Origin: Cohaesibacteraceae bacterium | GTDB taxonomy: Bacteria; Pseudomonadota; Alphaproteobacteria; Rhizobiales; Cohaesibacteraceae | Length of the DNA: 22,939 bases | Assembly: GCA_016764535.1 (NCBI GenBank) | Contig: JAESRR010000160.1 | Span: 14,057-36,995, forward strand | Direction of reading: 5' to 3' | Part shown: positions 1 through 8,470 of the stretch, piece after piece | Layout of the letters: each line of letters starts with the position of its first letter | How positions within the stretch are numbered: the first letter of the stretch is position 1 | Translations under genes and position numbers: made by a program | The notes under the pieces: generated by a model | Seen by the model: only the letters and a program-made list of their open reading frames with translations | Databases searched by the model: none | Told to the model about the DNA's origin: nothing

Positions 1-229
1 TAAGGCAATTATCGATCTGGCCAAGCCGCCGCAAAACAGTTGCCGCCAGCAATCGTGCAAACGCCCTGTCTCTTCCATTGAGTTTTCGCAAGGCACCTTT
101 TGCAAGTCCCTCGTCAAGGACCTCGTCCAGATTTCGTCCATCGTCAAGCACAGCCTCAAGGATACCAAGAGCGCATATGCGCGATGCAACACCTTTTGAT
201 TTGTTATTTTGTTGGGTCGGACTTTTCAT
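1..229 (-). CDS. rsmB: 16S rRNA (cytosine-C5)-methyltransferase RsmB, 5' part only
   Basis: Read on the minus strand from the ATG at 229, the frame stays open to the window edge and gives about 76 residues of an N-terminal domain. The residues include GVASRICALGILEAVLDDG, then NLDEVLD, and GRDRAFARLLAATVLRRLGQID. This is the NusB-like RNA-binding domain that precedes the methyltransferase domain in RsmB/Fmu proteins, which methylate C967 of 16S rRNA (E. coli numbering). The catalytic domain lies outside the window, so integrity cannot be judged. No strong Shine-Dalgarno precedes the ATG, so the start could differ by a few codons. It is divergent from the DUF1674 gene, a pairing familiar in Hyphomicrobiales. 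A NusB-domain protein of another kind is possible, but the gene context favours RsmB. Confidence 0.75.
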   Translation of the reverse strand, partial: MKSPTQQNNKSKGVASRICALGILEAVLDDGRNLDEVLDEGLAKGALRKLNGRDRAFARLLAATVLRRLGQIDNCL

Positions 230-472
230 AATCGGCTTTAGAACATAGCTGGTAAAAGGCTCCAAGCTCTAAATAGTAGATTACCGACTATAATATTTCA
301 TTAGTCGGCAGCTTTGCCAATTGTTCGATTTATTATCATTCCTGGAGCTATTGGCACCGTAATGCGCATAATACCCATGATCACCATCCGGTTTTGCAAT
401 TGCTGGCTGGAATATTTCGCTCCGTCGTCTATATGGTGAGACATTCAGCGATACACAGTTTGGTAAATTTAA
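230..472. promoter_or_regulatory. Divergent intergenic region, rsmB / DUF1674
   Basis: This 243-base spacer separates the minus-strand rsmB start from the plus-strand DUF1674 start and must hold promoters for both. I see no convincing -35/-10 pair, tRNA or repeat. A TGGCAC at about 351 resembles a sigma54 -24 element, but the -12 GC is one base too close. Confidence 0.4.
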
Positions 473-718
473 ATGCCCGGCAAAACACCCAATAACGTCC
501 TGCCCTCTCACGAGGAAACAGAAGAAAAGAAAACACCGCAAAAAGCATTTGAAGAATTACCGCCGGCCGCTCAACGGGCGTTAACAGAAGCAGAAGAACG
601 AAGAACAAAACTGGATGCTTCGAGGATTAAACCCGCTCGTGAAATTGACGGTCGCGGAGGTCTTGATCCAACACGGTTTGATGATTGGGAAATTGACGGG
701 CGAGCCGTTGATTTTTAG
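473..718 (+). CDS. DUF1674 / SDHAF4-like succinate dehydrogenase assembly factor
   Basis: This is an 81-residue, charged, soluble protein with no signal peptide or membrane segment. The C-terminal signature GGLDPTRFDDWEIDGRAVDF is the hallmark of DUF1674, the family of the mitochondrial complex II assembly factor Sdh8/SDHAF4. The N-terminal half is rich in Glu, Lys and Pro and looks disordered, as is usual for the family. The eukaryotic member binds flavinylated SdhA and assists its assembly with SdhB; a similar role here is inferred from homology. The start is the ATG at 473, though no clear Shine-Dalgarno is visible. It is divergent from rsmB and convergent with acs. Confidence 0.85.
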   Translation: MPGKTPNNVLPSHEETEEKKTPQKAFEELPPAAQRALTEAEERRTKLDASRIKPAREIDGRGGLDPTRFDDWEIDGRAVDF

Positions 719-735
719 AAGCAGAAATTCCCGCC

Positions 736-762
736 AAAAAAACGGAGCCCGAAAGCCCCGTT
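736..762 (-). terminator. Rho-independent terminator of acs
   Basis: Read on the minus strand this is AACGGGGC, a six-base loop, then GCTCCGTT, followed by an uninterrupted run of T (seven A on the plus strand at 736-742). One mismatch lies inside the stem. It sits 46 bases past the acs stop. In the other direction it lacks a T run, so it serves mainly acs. Confidence 0.8.
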
Positions 763-807
763 CCTGATATTGGATGCATTGGCAAGTGACTGACTTAAAT
801 GTGCCAG

Positions 808-2748
808 CTATCTGTTTTGTCGATTTTCAATCAACTCTTCCACTACAGCTGGTTCGGCCAGTGTCGAAATATCACCCAAATTGCCAAAATCGTTCTCGGC
901 AATCTTGCGCAATATACGACGCATGATTTTACCCGATCTTGTTTTTGGCAGACCAGGAGAAAATTGCAACAAATCGGGTGAGGCAATTGGCCCTATGTCC
1001 TTGCGAACCCAATTGCGCAATTCCTTGCGCAGCTCATCGGACGGTTCTTCACCGGACATCAGGGTTACGTACACATATATGCCCTGACCCTTGATATCGT
1101 GAGGATAACCAACTACCGCTGCTTCTGAAACTTTCGCATGCGCAACAAGTGAAGATTCAACTTCGGCCGTCCCCATTCGATGACCCGATACATTGATTAC
1201 ATCATCGACACGCCCGGTGATCCAGTAATATCCATCCGCGTCACGACGACAACCATCGCCAGTGAAATAGCTATTTTTATAGTTTGAAAAATAGGTTTGA
1301 ACAAAACGCTCGTGGTCACCATAAACTGAACGCATTTGACCTGGCCAACTGTCTGTAATGATGAGATTACCTTCAGCTTCTCCCTCAAGTATTTTGCCGT
1401 CAGCATCAACCAAAGCCGGTTGAATTCCAAAAAAAGGACGAGTTGCGGAACCAGGTTTGGTCGCCGTAGCCCCCGGCAATGGTGTGATCATTATACCGCC
1501 GGTTTCTGTCTGCCACCAGGTATCAACAATCGGACAACGCCCGTCACCAACAACATCATAATACCATTGCCAGGCTTCCGGATTAATCGGCTCGCCCACA
1601 GAACCCAGCAATCGCAGGGATTTTCGTGATGTTTTTTTGACATGTTCATCGCCAGCTCCCATCAGGGCACGAAGAGCGGTCGGCGCAGCATAAAAAATAT
1701 TGACGTTGTGTTTATCGCACACTTCCCAAAATCGTGATGGAGTTGGATAAGTCGGCACACCTTCAAACATCAGGGTAGTTGCACCGTTCGCCAGCGGACC
1801 ATAAACAATATAGGAATGGCCGGTGATCCAGCCAACATCGGCCGTACACCAGTAAATATCACCATCGTGATAATCAAATACATATTCATGGGTCATGGAT
1901 GCGTAAACCAGATAACCGCCGGTCGAATGTAGAACTCCCTTTGGCGTGCCTGTCGAACCTGAAGTATATAAGATAAACAGTGGGTCTTCTGCATTCATTT
2001 CTTCGGGCGGACAATCGTTTGAAGCAGCTTCACTGGCGTCATGATACCAGATATCACGACCTTCAATCCAGTTGATTTCACCGCCAGTGCGCTTGATAAC
2101 CACAACACCGGTTACAGACGGGCAGTTTTCCAGTGCTTTGTCCGTATTACCTTTCAAAGGAAAAGCACGACCACCGCGTACACTTTCATCGGCTGTGATC
2201 ACAACCTTGCATTCAGAATCATTAATTCTGTTTGCGAGGCTATCGGGAGAAAATCCGCCAAAAACAATCGAATGCACGGCACCAATACGCGTACAGGCCA
2301 ACATTGCAAATGCAGCTTCGGGCACCATTGGCATGTAAATGCAAACCCGGTCACCTTTTGTAACACCCAGTGATTTCAGAACATTACCAAACCGGCAAAC
2401 CTTGTCATGCAGCTGCCTGTAGGTAAATTTTTCATCCTGATCAGGTTCATCACCTTCCCAGATTATTGCAACCTGATCGCCACGCTTATCCAGATGCCTG
2501 TCGATGCAGTTAACTGAAATGTTCAGCGTTCCGTCTTCAAACCATTTAATGGAGAGATTATCCGCGTCAAAGCTGGTGTTTTTAACTTTTGAATATGGTT
2601 TAATCCAGTCGAGACGTTTGCCATGTTCACCCCAGAATCCATCCGGATCTGAAATACTTTGTTGGTACATTGCCTGATACCCGGCATCATCAATATGGGC
2701 GCGAGCGGCAGTTTCCGCCGGCACTGGATAGGTTTTGATTTCGGACAT
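808..2748 (-). CDS. acs: Acetyl-CoA synthetase (AMP-forming)
   Basis: This 646-residue adenylate-forming enzyme makes acetyl-CoA from acetate, ATP and CoA through acetyl-AMP in the cytoplasm. The length is normal for Acs. The core motif [11 protein letters not shown] lies at about 261-271. WWQTETGG lies at 411-418, where the second Trp corresponds to the residue that limits the acyl pocket to acetate. The C-terminal [11 protein letters not shown] carries the catalytic, acetylatable lysine at about 607. The ATG at 2748 is chosen because GGGAGGA stands just upstream; an in-frame ATG at 2769 would add seven residues lacking family similarity and would include that ribosome binding site in the coding sequence. 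The gene is last in a minus-strand series behind the SDR, DUF1761 and Rieske genes. The 167-base gap before it suggests its own promoter. Confidence 0.97.
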   Translation of the reverse strand: MSEIKTYPVPAETAARAHIDDAGYQAMYQQSISDPDGFWGEHGKRLDWIKPYSKVKNTSFDADNLSIKWFEDGTLNISVNCIDRHLDKRGDQVAIIWEGDEPDQDEKFTYRQLHDKVCRFGNVLKSLGVTKGDRVCIYMPMVPEAAFAMLACTRIGAVHSIVFGGFSPDSLANRINDSECKVVITADESVRGGRAFPLKGNTDKALENCPSVTGVVVIKRTGGEINWIEGRDIWYHDASEAASNDCPPEEMNAEDPLFILYTSGSTGTPKGVLHSTGGYLVYASMTHEYVFDYHDGDIYWCTADVGWITGHSYIVYGPLANGATTLMFEGVPTYPTPSRFWEVCDKHNVNIFYAAPTALRALMGAGDEHVKKTSRKSLRLLGSVGEPINPEAWQWYYDVVGDGRCPIVDTWWQTETGGIMITPLPGATATKPGSATRPFFGIQPALVDADGKILEGEAEGNLIITDSWPGQMRSVYGDHERFVQTYFSNYKNSYFTGDGCRRDADGYYWITGRVDDVINVSGHRMGTAEVESSLVAHAKVSEAAVVGYPHDIKGQGIYVYVTLMSGEEPSDELRKELRNWVRKDIGPIASPDLLQFSPGLPKTRSGKIMRRILRKIAENDFGNLGDISTLAEPAVVEELIENRQNR

Positions 2749-2771
2749 GGTGTTCCTCCCAAATGGCATCG

Positions 2772-2792
2772 GCGGGCGCTTTCAGGGCCCGC
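2772..2792 (-). promoter_or_regulatory. GC-rich hairpin in the acs 5' leader
   Basis: GCGGGC and GCCCGC are perfect inverted arms with a nine-base loop, 24-44 bases upstream of the acs ATG on the coding strand. There is no T run, so it is not a terminator. It could affect ribosome access or mRNA stability. The structure is seen in the sequence; any function is inferred. Confidence 0.35.
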
Positions 2793-2915
2793 ACACATTG
2801 CGCGCATTATGCTGAGAACACCCATCGGCGTCCAGCCGGGAGAAATGAAACTTTCGACTACAGACGAAAGATGCAGAAAACAGCTCAATCCCGCGATTGA
2901 AACCTGATTTTCTAT

Positions 2916-3251
2916 TCAAGAGCCTGTGGTTATCAGCAATTTGCTGTCCAAAACTGAAAATGATCGGGATGTAAGGCGTTTCCCCTGACAGGGGCCTGAA
3001 ACACACAGGCCGTCAACAATCCGGAACCTTGCACCGTGATTGGAACAAACCAGTAGATTGTCATCCAGCAGATCTGTCAGATCCTGGTCGTCAAATATGT
3101 TGAGTGAAATTGAAATATGCGGGCAAACATTTTCATAAACCGCGACAACACCGGATCGGCAAACAACGATACAGGAACCAGCTTTGCCGGCCACCGGAAT
3201 TACTCCAGTTTCAGGCAAAGCCGAAATATCGCACAATTGTAAATCAGACAC
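2916..3251 (-). CDS. Small Rieske [2Fe-2S] domain protein
   Basis: This is a protein of about 111 residues made of little more than one Rieske domain. With the GTG start at 3251, the first ligand pair is C43-P-H45 and the second is C69-S-N-H72, followed by GARF and by CVSGPCQG. The 23 residues between the ligand pairs exceed the 15-17 of bc1-type Rieske centres, but match a subfamily of small stand-alone Rieske proteins with a CPH...CSNHGA...SGPC pattern. Such proteins are presumably electron carriers; the partner is unknown. No membrane segment or signal peptide is seen. The start is uncertain: the GTG overlaps the end of the DUF1761 gene by eight bases and gives the family-like N-terminus SDLQLCDISALPETG. 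A start at 3311 would add about 20 unrelated residues. The overlap suggests translational coupling. Confidence 0.8.
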   Translation of the reverse strand: MSDLQLCDISALPETGVIPVAGKAGSCIVVCRSGVVAVYENVCPHISISLNIFDDQDLTDLLDDNLLVCSNHGARFRIVDGLCVSGPCQGKRLTSRSFSVLDSKLLITTGS

Positions 3252-3654
3252 CCATATATCCAAGGATTGCACCCTGAACCACAAGTACAAGTAACCAGTG
3301 CCCGCCATCAATTATTGTTAGAGATATTTTTTTACCCTGAAACGCATAATTGACAGATTGCGTGGTTATTACAAAACCGACCCAGACCAGTATACCTGAA
3401 ATAATACCACTGCGAATTGTCCATTCTCCGCCATTGACAACATGCGTCACGATGCCCGACAAAATTGCCGCCATGATAAAATTGGCAATAATCGCAGCAA
3501 GCATCGGTCCGACAGGCATTTTGTCGGGTTTTGCACTCATGTCCACCGCTGACATCCATGCATTGCCCAATACACTGTACCAGACACCGCCGATTGCAAA
3601 GCCTGCTATAGCTGCAATAATCACCGAAATAAAATTCAATTCAAGAAAACTCAT
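3244..3654 (-). CDS. DUF1761 family membrane protein
   Basis: This is a 136-residue hydrophobic protein with four predicted membrane helices at about 5-28, 48-70, 81-103 and 114-135. The GGVWYSVLGNAWM segment after helix 1 and the IDGGHW motif before helix 4 are typical of DUF1761, a family without an established function. The ATG at 3654 has GGGGAGG eight bases upstream; an upstream in-frame start at 3678 lacks such a site. The 3' end overlaps the Rieske start, and the SDR stop lies 62 bases upstream, so the three genes probably share a transcript. Nothing in the sequence shows a substrate or partner. Confidence 0.8.
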   Translation of the reverse strand: MSFLELNFISVIIAAIAGFAIGGVWYSVLGNAWMSAVDMSAKPDKMPVGPMLAAIIANFIMAAILSGIVTHVVNGGEWTIRSGIISGILVWVGFVITTQSVNYAFQGKKISLTIIDGGHWLLVLVVQGAILGYMGV

Positions 3655-3681
3655 CGTCCGTAACCTCCCCGGATACAAATA

Positions 3682-3699
3682 GAGCCGGTTAACCGGCTC
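3682..3699 (-). terminator. Perfect palindrome between SDR and DUF1761 genes
   Basis: GAGCCGGTT and AACCGGCTC form an 18-base perfect palindrome, giving a hairpin with a seven-pair stem and a TTAA loop. It lies 17 bases after the SDR stop. On the minus strand it is followed only by a mixed TATTTG, so it would be a weak terminator, attenuator or mRNA-stabilising hairpin. A protein operator is an alternative. Confidence 0.5.
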
Positions 3700-3716
3700 G
3701 ATTTACACTATAACGG

Positions 3717-4502
3717 CTATTTCGGTTCAAGGCGAATTGCACCATCCAGACGTAAACAAGTACCGTTGATCATATCATTATCAACAATGTGCGCGACAAG
3801 GTTTGCGTATTCTTTGGGCTTTCCCAGTCTGGAAGGGAATGGCACGGTTTTTCCCAACGCATCGGTAATTTCATCAGGAATTGAATCAAACATTGGCGTA
3901 TGGAACAAGCCTGGCATGATAGTCGCCACTCGAATGCCCTCACGAGCCAGATCCCTGGCCACAGGCAATGTCAAACCCATGATTCCACCCTTGGAGGCCG
4001 CATAAGCTGCCTGACCAATTTGGCCATCGGTCCCGGCCACGCTGGATGTATTGATAATTACGCCCTTGCCACCGTCATCAGTTACCGGATCAAGTCCAGC
4101 CATACCCGCCGCACTTTTGGCAATCATATGAAAAGAACCAATTAGATTGATCGTGATTACTTTGGTGAACGTCGCAAGATCATGAGATTTGATAATACCG
4201 GTATCACGATCACGTGAAACAGTTTTGCGCCCCGCAACAATGCCGGCGCAATTGACAAGAATACGTTCTACACCATGAGCGTCCCTTGCCTTCTCAAATC
4301 CTGCATCAACACTTGCTTCATCCGTCACATCGACCTGGCAAAAAATACCACCAATTTCAGATGCAACTTTCTCACCGCGCTCAACATTCAAATCGAACAG
4401 CGCCACTTTTGCGCCAAGGGAAGCCAGTCGCCGCGCGGTCGATTCACCAAGACCGGATGCGCCACCGGTGACGATCGCCGCAGTTTTTGTGGATATATCC
4501 AT
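3717..4502 (-). CDS. Short-chain dehydrogenase, HSD10 / 3-hydroxyacyl-CoA dehydrogenase type
   Basis: This is a 261-residue classical SDR. The nucleotide-binding TGGASGLG lies at 12-19, and the aspartate near 37 (ALFD) favours NAD(H) over NADP(H). NCAG lies at 84-87, the catalytic serine is in NTSS near 153-154, and YAASK has Tyr167 and Lys171. The MPGLFHTPMF segment, the long insert with GLDPVTDDGGKG before the serine and the overall length match type II 3-hydroxyacyl-CoA dehydrogenases (HSD10-like). These oxidise 3-hydroxyacyl-CoA in fatty acid or branched-chain acyl-CoA breakdown. The ATG at 4502 follows a GAAGGGA site. Having acs downstream fits acyl-CoA metabolism, but this is only suggestive. 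Specificity within SDRs is hard to call from sequence. Confidence 0.85.
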   Translation of the reverse strand: MDISTKTAAIVTGGASGLGESTARRLASLGAKVALFDLNVERGEKVASEIGGIFCQVDVTDEASVDAGFEKARDAHGVERILVNCAGIVAGRKTVSRDRDTGIIKSHDLATFTKVITINLIGSFHMIAKSAAGMAGLDPVTDDGGKGVIINTSSVAGTDGQIGQAAYAASKGGIMGLTLPVARDLAREGIRVATIMPGLFHTPMFDSIPDEITDALGKTVPFPSRLGKPKEYANLVAHIVDNDMINGTCLRLDGAIRLEPK

Positions 4503-4618
4503 GAAAATTCCCTTCGAGAAAAACAGACCTGATTGCCATATCTTTGTCCCAAAGCAACAACAAGCTAGTCTTGTGGCAGATCATTTTGTGCTTATATGGT
4601 GTTGAGAGGCATTAAACT

Positions 4619-5062
4619 ATGGAAATCGAAATTCTTGACCCAAAGCCGGAATCGCAGGACAAAACCTACCAAAAAAGGCTTTTTCGGGTTAAAGCCGCTT
4701 TCTGGAAAACGCTAAAGAAAGCCGCCCGTCAAATCCCGATTGTTGAGGAAGTTGTTGCTGCCTATTATTGTGCACTTGATCCCCGAACACCCATACATGT
4801 TAAAGCGACGATAATCGGTGCGCTTGCCTATTTTGTTATGCCGCTTGATCTGATACCCGATTTTATTGCAATGGTCGGATTTGGAGATGATCTTGCAGTC
4901 CTTGCCGCTGCAATTTCACAGGTAAAAAAACATATCCTTCCAGGACACAGGGAAAAAGCCATTCAGGCCTTGGCAGAACACCGCGATCCCGATGATCCTG
5001 AAGTGATAAGAGCAATGAAGGACATTACTGTATCTCCAGTGACAGGATCGCCAGGGGTCTGA
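4619..5062 (+). CDS. YkvA/DUF1232 family protein
   Basis: This is a 147-residue protein. The central segment ALAYFVMPLDLIPDFIAMVG, then FGDDLAVLAAAI at about 68-100, is the YkvA/DUF1232 signature; it forms one hydrophobic hairpin that probably associates with the membrane. The basic N-terminal region (about 17-38) and acidic C-terminus are less conserved. The molecular function of the family is unknown. The ATG at 4619 is preceded by GAGAGG at a suitable distance. It is divergent from the SDR gene across 116 bases and lies about 100 bases before the RNA methyltransferase gene on the same strand. Confidence 0.85.
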   Translation: MEIEILDPKPESQDKTYQKRLFRVKAAFWKTLKKAARQIPIVEEVVAAYYCALDPRTPIHVKATIIGALAYFVMPLDLIPDFIAMVGFGDDLAVLAAAISQVKKHILPGHREKAIQALAEHRDPDDPEVIRAMKDITVSPVTGSPGV

Positions 5063-5164
5063 AAGCGAGCTTTGCCAACCTGGATCGACCAAAATATCAG
5101 CGCACCTCTATCAAATTTCCCCATGCGGAGATAAAAGCGCAAAAACAGGTCGGAGAACGATGAA

Positions 5165-5716
5165 ATGCGTGGGTATTTTGGAATTGGAGCGGAAGGTATT
5201 TCGAAACTTGAAAATTTCGGAAACCTGGTCAGAACTGCACATGGATTTGGTGCCAGTTTTTGTTTTACCGTCAATCCTTCCAGACAAATGCACAAAATAT
5301 CATCCGATACATCAAAAGGCATGGACTACATGCCTTACTTTCCCTGGGAAAGCGCAGAAGACATTGCACTGCCCCGACATTGCCGGTTGGTTGGAATTGA
5401 ATTGACTGAAGATGCTATTGACCTCCCCAGTTTTCGGCATCCCTCGCGCGCCGCTTACATTCTGGGACCGGAAAAAGGCTCGCTTTCCAATAATATACAA
5501 CAGCAATGTACCCATATAATCAAAATACCAACCCGTTTTTGCCTCAATGTCGCGACTGCCGGTGCAATTGTGATGTATGATCGTATCCTTACCCTTGGAC
5601 AGTTCGCACCACGACCAATTAAAAGTGGCGGGCCAACCGAACCAGTACCTTTTCATGTTCAGGGCAAGCCTAAAATGCGCAGCAAACGCGCCGAATTTTA
5701 TAAAGATCAATTTTAA
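5165..5716 (+). CDS. SpoU/TrmH-family RNA 2'-O-methyltransferase
   Basis: This 183-residue protein has the three SPOUT signature regions of the SpoU class. GNLVRTAHGFGA at about 19-30 carries the conserved Asn and Arg, AAYILGPEKGSLS is at about 96-108, and IPTRFCLNVATAGAIVMYDRI is at about 121-141. These form the trefoil knot that binds S-adenosylmethionine for 2'-O-ribose methylation of tRNA or rRNA. There is no N-terminal L30e-like substrate-binding domain, so it resembles the short single-domain members. The target nucleotide cannot be told. A GGAG lies about ten bases before the chosen ATG; an ATG at 5160 is in another frame. Confidence 0.82.
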   Translation: MRGYFGIGAEGISKLENFGNLVRTAHGFGASFCFTVNPSRQMHKISSDTSKGMDYMPYFPWESAEDIALPRHCRLVGIELTEDAIDLPSFRHPSRAAYILGPEKGSLSNNIQQQCTHIIKIPTRFCLNVATAGAIVMYDRILTLGQFAPRPIKSGGPTEPVPFHVQGKPKMRSKRAEFYKDQF

Positions 5717-5727
5717 ATGTTCAGATT

Positions 5728-5747
5728 AGGCAGTATTCTGCCTCACT
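5728..5747 (+). terminator. Hairpin terminator of the SpoU-type gene
   Basis: AGGCAG, a TATT loop and CTGCCT form a perfect six-pair stem at 5728-5743, 12 bases after the stop codon. It is followed by CACTTTT, so the T run is short and slightly displaced. Confidence 0.6.
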
Positions 5748-5817
5748 TTTGCACCAATATCGTGGATAGTGGCAATATAAGATGGCTTTGCGGACAGACG
5801 GGCCAAATAATTCACCG

Positions 5818-5853
5818 TTTGGTAACCGTTTTTTCGATAAATTGTTAACCAAA
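5818..5853. promoter_or_regulatory. Inverted repeat upstream of the IalB-like gene
   Basis: TTTGGTAAC at 5818-5826 and GTTAACCAAA at 5844-5853 are inverted copies with a one-base bulge, 17 bases apart and ending 52 bases before the start codon. The second arm contains TTAACC, similar to a CtrA half-site, but a properly spaced TTAA-N7-TTAAC pair is absent. An operator is plausible; the regulator is unknown. Confidence 0.35.
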
Positions 5854-5905
5854 GACACGTGATTTGTTTAATCGCGCTCGATAAACGGACCAGAAACAGG
5901 AAGAC

Positions 5906-6424
5906 ATGTTTGTGAAACGCACCCTTGTAGCTGCTACTTTAATGTTCACAGCCATGAGCATGGCGGCATCGGCACAAAGCCCGACGCGCTTAAAACAATA
6001 TAAGGACTGGGGTGCTTACACCGTTGTCGACCCCAGCCGGGGTAAAGTTTGTTTTATTGTGTCCCAGCCGAAAGACCAGGAGCCAAAAGGCGTAAAACGC
6101 GGCCCGGTCTTTTTCTTTGTCTCACATCGGCCACAGGAAAAAGTTTTCAACGAGGTCAATGTCCAGACAGGATATCCATATCGTGAAAGCTCAAAAGCCA
6201 CGATCCAGATTGGTTTGGATCAATTTGTGCTTGAAACACGACAGGAAGATGCCTGGACCGAAAATGCTGCAATCGAAGCCAAATTAATCGCTTCAATGCG
6301 CGCAGGCGCAAATATGACTGTTACCGGTACCTCGCGCCGCGGAACCACGACCAAGGATTTTTATTCCCTGTCGGGGGTTACTGCTGCACATAACCGGATT
6401 AAGCAGGAATGTGGCGTAAGATAA
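5906..6424 (+). CDS. Invasion-associated locus B (IalB)-like exported protein
   Basis: This is a 172-residue protein. Its N-terminal signal peptide has a basic MFVKR, a hydrophobic core and an ASA|Q cleavage site near residue 23 or 24, so export to the periplasm is expected. The mature part has YKDWGAYTV, GKVCFIVSQPK and a paired C-terminal cysteine (KQECGVR), as in IalB-like proteins; the two cysteines could form a disulfide. In Bartonella IalB affects erythrocyte invasion. Homologues are widespread in non-pathogenic Hyphomicrobiales, so no virulence role should be read from the name. AGGA precedes the ATG at 5906. The gene is followed by rlmN on the same strand, an order I associate with this bacterial order. 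Confidence 0.8.
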   Translation: MFVKRTLVAATLMFTAMSMAASAQSPTRLKQYKDWGAYTVVDPSRGKVCFIVSQPKDQEPKGVKRGPVFFFVSHRPQEKVFNEVNVQTGYPYRESSKATIQIGLDQFVLETRQEDAWTENAAIEAKLIASMRAGANMTVTGTSRRGTTTKDFYSLSGVTAAHNRIKQECGVR

Positions 6425-6466
6425 AGTCTACGGCTTTATCTGTCTGTTACGACATAATTAATTTGG

Positions 6467-6496
6467 AAAGCCGGGTCATTCAGTTGCTCCGGCTTT
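6467..6496 (+). terminator. Hairpin after the IalB-like gene
   Basis: AAAGCCGG and CCGGCTTT are perfect eight-base arms around a 14-base loop, 42 bases after the stop. The downstream sequence ACTGTATTTG has only a weak T tract, so termination may be partial. A smaller ATAAAG/CTTTAT hairpin spans the stop codon itself. Confidence 0.5.
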
Positions 6497-6669
6497 ACTG
6501 TATTTGCATCAAGGATATTGTCACCGGGGCCAGACAGGTTTAAGTGAATGAAGAAACAGGAGCTTTGGTTTGAGCCTGGCACGCTCCGGTACACCGATGT
6601 GAACCGGATATTGCAAATTATACACTCGGACTGAATTGCCCGGCATCACTTAAAATAAAGAGCATTATC

Positions 6670-7920
6670 ATGGTCGTCACACTCGACATGAGCCATCCGG
6701 CAACCAATCCAGCTACGCCCCTTGCGATCAACCGCCCGGCTGCAGAAATTCCTTCTCTTGTTGGTATGGACAGGCAGGATCTTGCGGAGGCCCTCAAATC
6801 AGTGGGCGTCACCGATAAACAAATCAAAATGCGAACCCAGCAAATCTGGCACTGGTTATATGTTCGGGGGGTTTCAAACATTGATCATATGCTTAATGTT
6901 TCCAAAGCTTTGCGCGTGTCCCTCAAAGAAAAATTCACCATTGCACGGCCGGAAATTGTCGAGGAACAAATTTCCGTTGACGGCACCCGCAAATGGCTGA
7001 TGCGATTTCCCTCCCGCGGTGCCGGCAAACCAGTCGAAATTGAAACTGTCTACATACCGGAAGAAGGACGCGGTACTTTATGTGTATCAAGTCAGGTCGG
7101 TTGCCTGCTCACCTGCACATTCTGCCATACGGGTACACAAACACTGGTGAGAAACCTGACATCCGAAGAGGTTCTGGTTCAGTTATTGGTTGCGCGTGAC
7201 AAGTTGGGAGACTTTCCAGCACATGACACGCCTCAGGGAGCAATCCAGCCGAATTCCGGCCGATTTGTAACCAATGTCGTAATGATGGGTATGGGAGAGC
7301 CACTCTACAATTTTGAAGAAGTAAAAAAGGCCTTGTTGATTGTCGCAGACCCCGAAGGTTTAAGCCTTTCCAAACGTCGCATTACACTTTCGACGTCCGG
7401 TCATGTCCCGAATATTGCGCGCACAGGTGAAGAAATTGGCGTTGCATTGGCGATTTCACTCCACGCGACCAATGATGAATTGCGCGATGTGCTGGTGCCC
7501 ATCAATAAAAAATGGCCGCTTAAAGAATTACTGGATGCCTGCCGTAATTATCCTGGAGTTTCAAATTCGCGACGCATCACATTTGAATATGTGATGTTAA
7601 AAGACATCAATGACAGCCTCCAGGACGCGCGGGATCTGGTAAAATTACTCAAGGGCATACCCGCAAAAGTTAATCTCATCCCTTTTAATCCCTGGCCTGG
7701 AACACAATATGAATGTTCAGAATGGGAGCAAATTGAAAAATTTGCAGATTTCATTAATGCCGCTGGTTATGCGTCACCAATCAGAACCCCCCGTGGCCAT
7801 GATATTCTTGCAGCTTGCGGACAATTAAAATCGGAAAGTGAACGTTTGCGAAAAATAGACCGGGAAGTTCTCGAAAGACAAAACAGGCAGGAATCAATCG
7901 CCGGGGATCGGGATCAATGA
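6670..7920 (+). CDS. rlmN: Dual-specificity 23S rRNA / tRNA (adenine-C2)-methyltransferase RlmN
   Basis: This 416-residue radical SAM enzyme methylates C2 of A2503 in 23S rRNA, and of A37 in some tRNAs. The cluster motif CLLTCTFC has cysteines at 145, 149 and 152. Cys138, seven residues before the cluster, and Cys383 in [12 protein letters not shown] match the two cysteines of the ping-pong methyl transfer mechanism. [10 protein letters not shown] and LHATNDELR are also typical. Length and domain order are normal. The ATG at 6670 is used, although the ribosome binding site is weak and an ATG at 6688 is an alternative. The stop overlaps the next start in ATGA. Confidence 0.96.
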   Translation: MVVTLDMSHPATNPATPLAINRPAAEIPSLVGMDRQDLAEALKSVGVTDKQIKMRTQQIWHWLYVRGVSNIDHMLNVSKALRVSLKEKFTIARPEIVEEQISVDGTRKWLMRFPSRGAGKPVEIETVYIPEEGRGTLCVSSQVGCLLTCTFCHTGTQTLVRNLTSEEVLVQLLVARDKLGDFPAHDTPQGAIQPNSGRFVTNVVMMGMGEPLYNFEEVKKALLIVADPEGLSLSKRRITLSTSGHVPNIARTGEEIGVALAISLHATNDELRDVLVPINKKWPLKELLDACRNYPGVSNSRRITFEYVMLKDINDSLQDARDLVKLLKGIPAKVNLIPFNPWPGTQYECSEWEQIEKFADFINAAGYASPIRTPRGHDILAACGQLKSESERLRKIDREVLERQNRQESIAGDRDQ

Positions 7921-8351
7921 GCTTTGGTCGCCTCATTGCACGCCTGTTTGTTGTGCCTTTTGGGTTGGCTATTGCAATATTGAGCGCCGGGTTGTTTTTG
8001 TGGGCCGCTTTACTGGCAATGGACCCTGCAGCTCTTGGGGATAGTACAGTTGAACGTATACTCACGGGTACAATATTTGCTGCTTTCACAATTTTTGCAA
8101 CTGCACATATGATGCCGCTCATTGTTTTTGTTGCTATATTATGTGCTGAAATATTCCGCTGGCGGTCTCTATATCTTTATCTGGCACTGGGATCACTCGC
8201 AGGCCTGTTGGCCATTTCAGGTTTATCGGAACCCGTCGAGCAGAATATTGATCTGCGTCTGATCACAACCGGTCTGGTAGGCGGTCTGGTTTACTGGTTA
8301 ATTGCCGGAAGAAGCGCCGGAATTATGCATCCCGACAAACCACTTGGATAA
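7917..8351 (+). CDS. Hypothetical four-helix membrane protein
   Basis: I do not recognise a named family. The 144-residue product has four likely membrane helices at about 12-34, 53-77, 85-103 and 114-131, separated by short loops. The loop at 35-50 ([12 protein letters not shown]) and the RWRS at 81-84 are the most polar parts. It has no cysteine pair or metal-binding motif. The start overlaps rlmN by four bases (ATGA), so it is almost certainly co-transcribed and translationally coupled with it. Base composition resembles its neighbours. The function is unknown. Confidence 0.8.
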   Translation: MSFGRLIARLFVVPFGLAIAILSAGLFLWAALLAMDPAALGDSTVERILTGTIFAAFTIFATAHMMPLIVFVAILCAEIFRWRSLYLYLALGSLAGLLAISGLSEPVEQNIDLRLITTGLVGGLVYWLIAGRSAGIMHPDKPLG

Positions 8352-8470
8352 TACTCCAATCGCGACGAAAGCCTTGCCAATCCCACTGGCGCAAAAATCG
8401 ATTATCGCTTGCTGACTACTTAATAGGATGCAGGCGCAAATACTGGTACAGTTCTTGCTCATTTGTCTTT

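Noticed and set aside
351..366. TGGCAC followed by TGCGC, a possible sigma54 promoter before the DUF1674 gene
   Set aside because: The spacing between GG and GC is one base short, which normally abolishes sigma54 recognition, and no activator gene is nearby.
2523..2888. Minus-strand 121-codon frame overlapping the acs start
   Set aside because: It is out of frame with acs, which has strong family matches over the same bases. Low-complexity composition and no motif.
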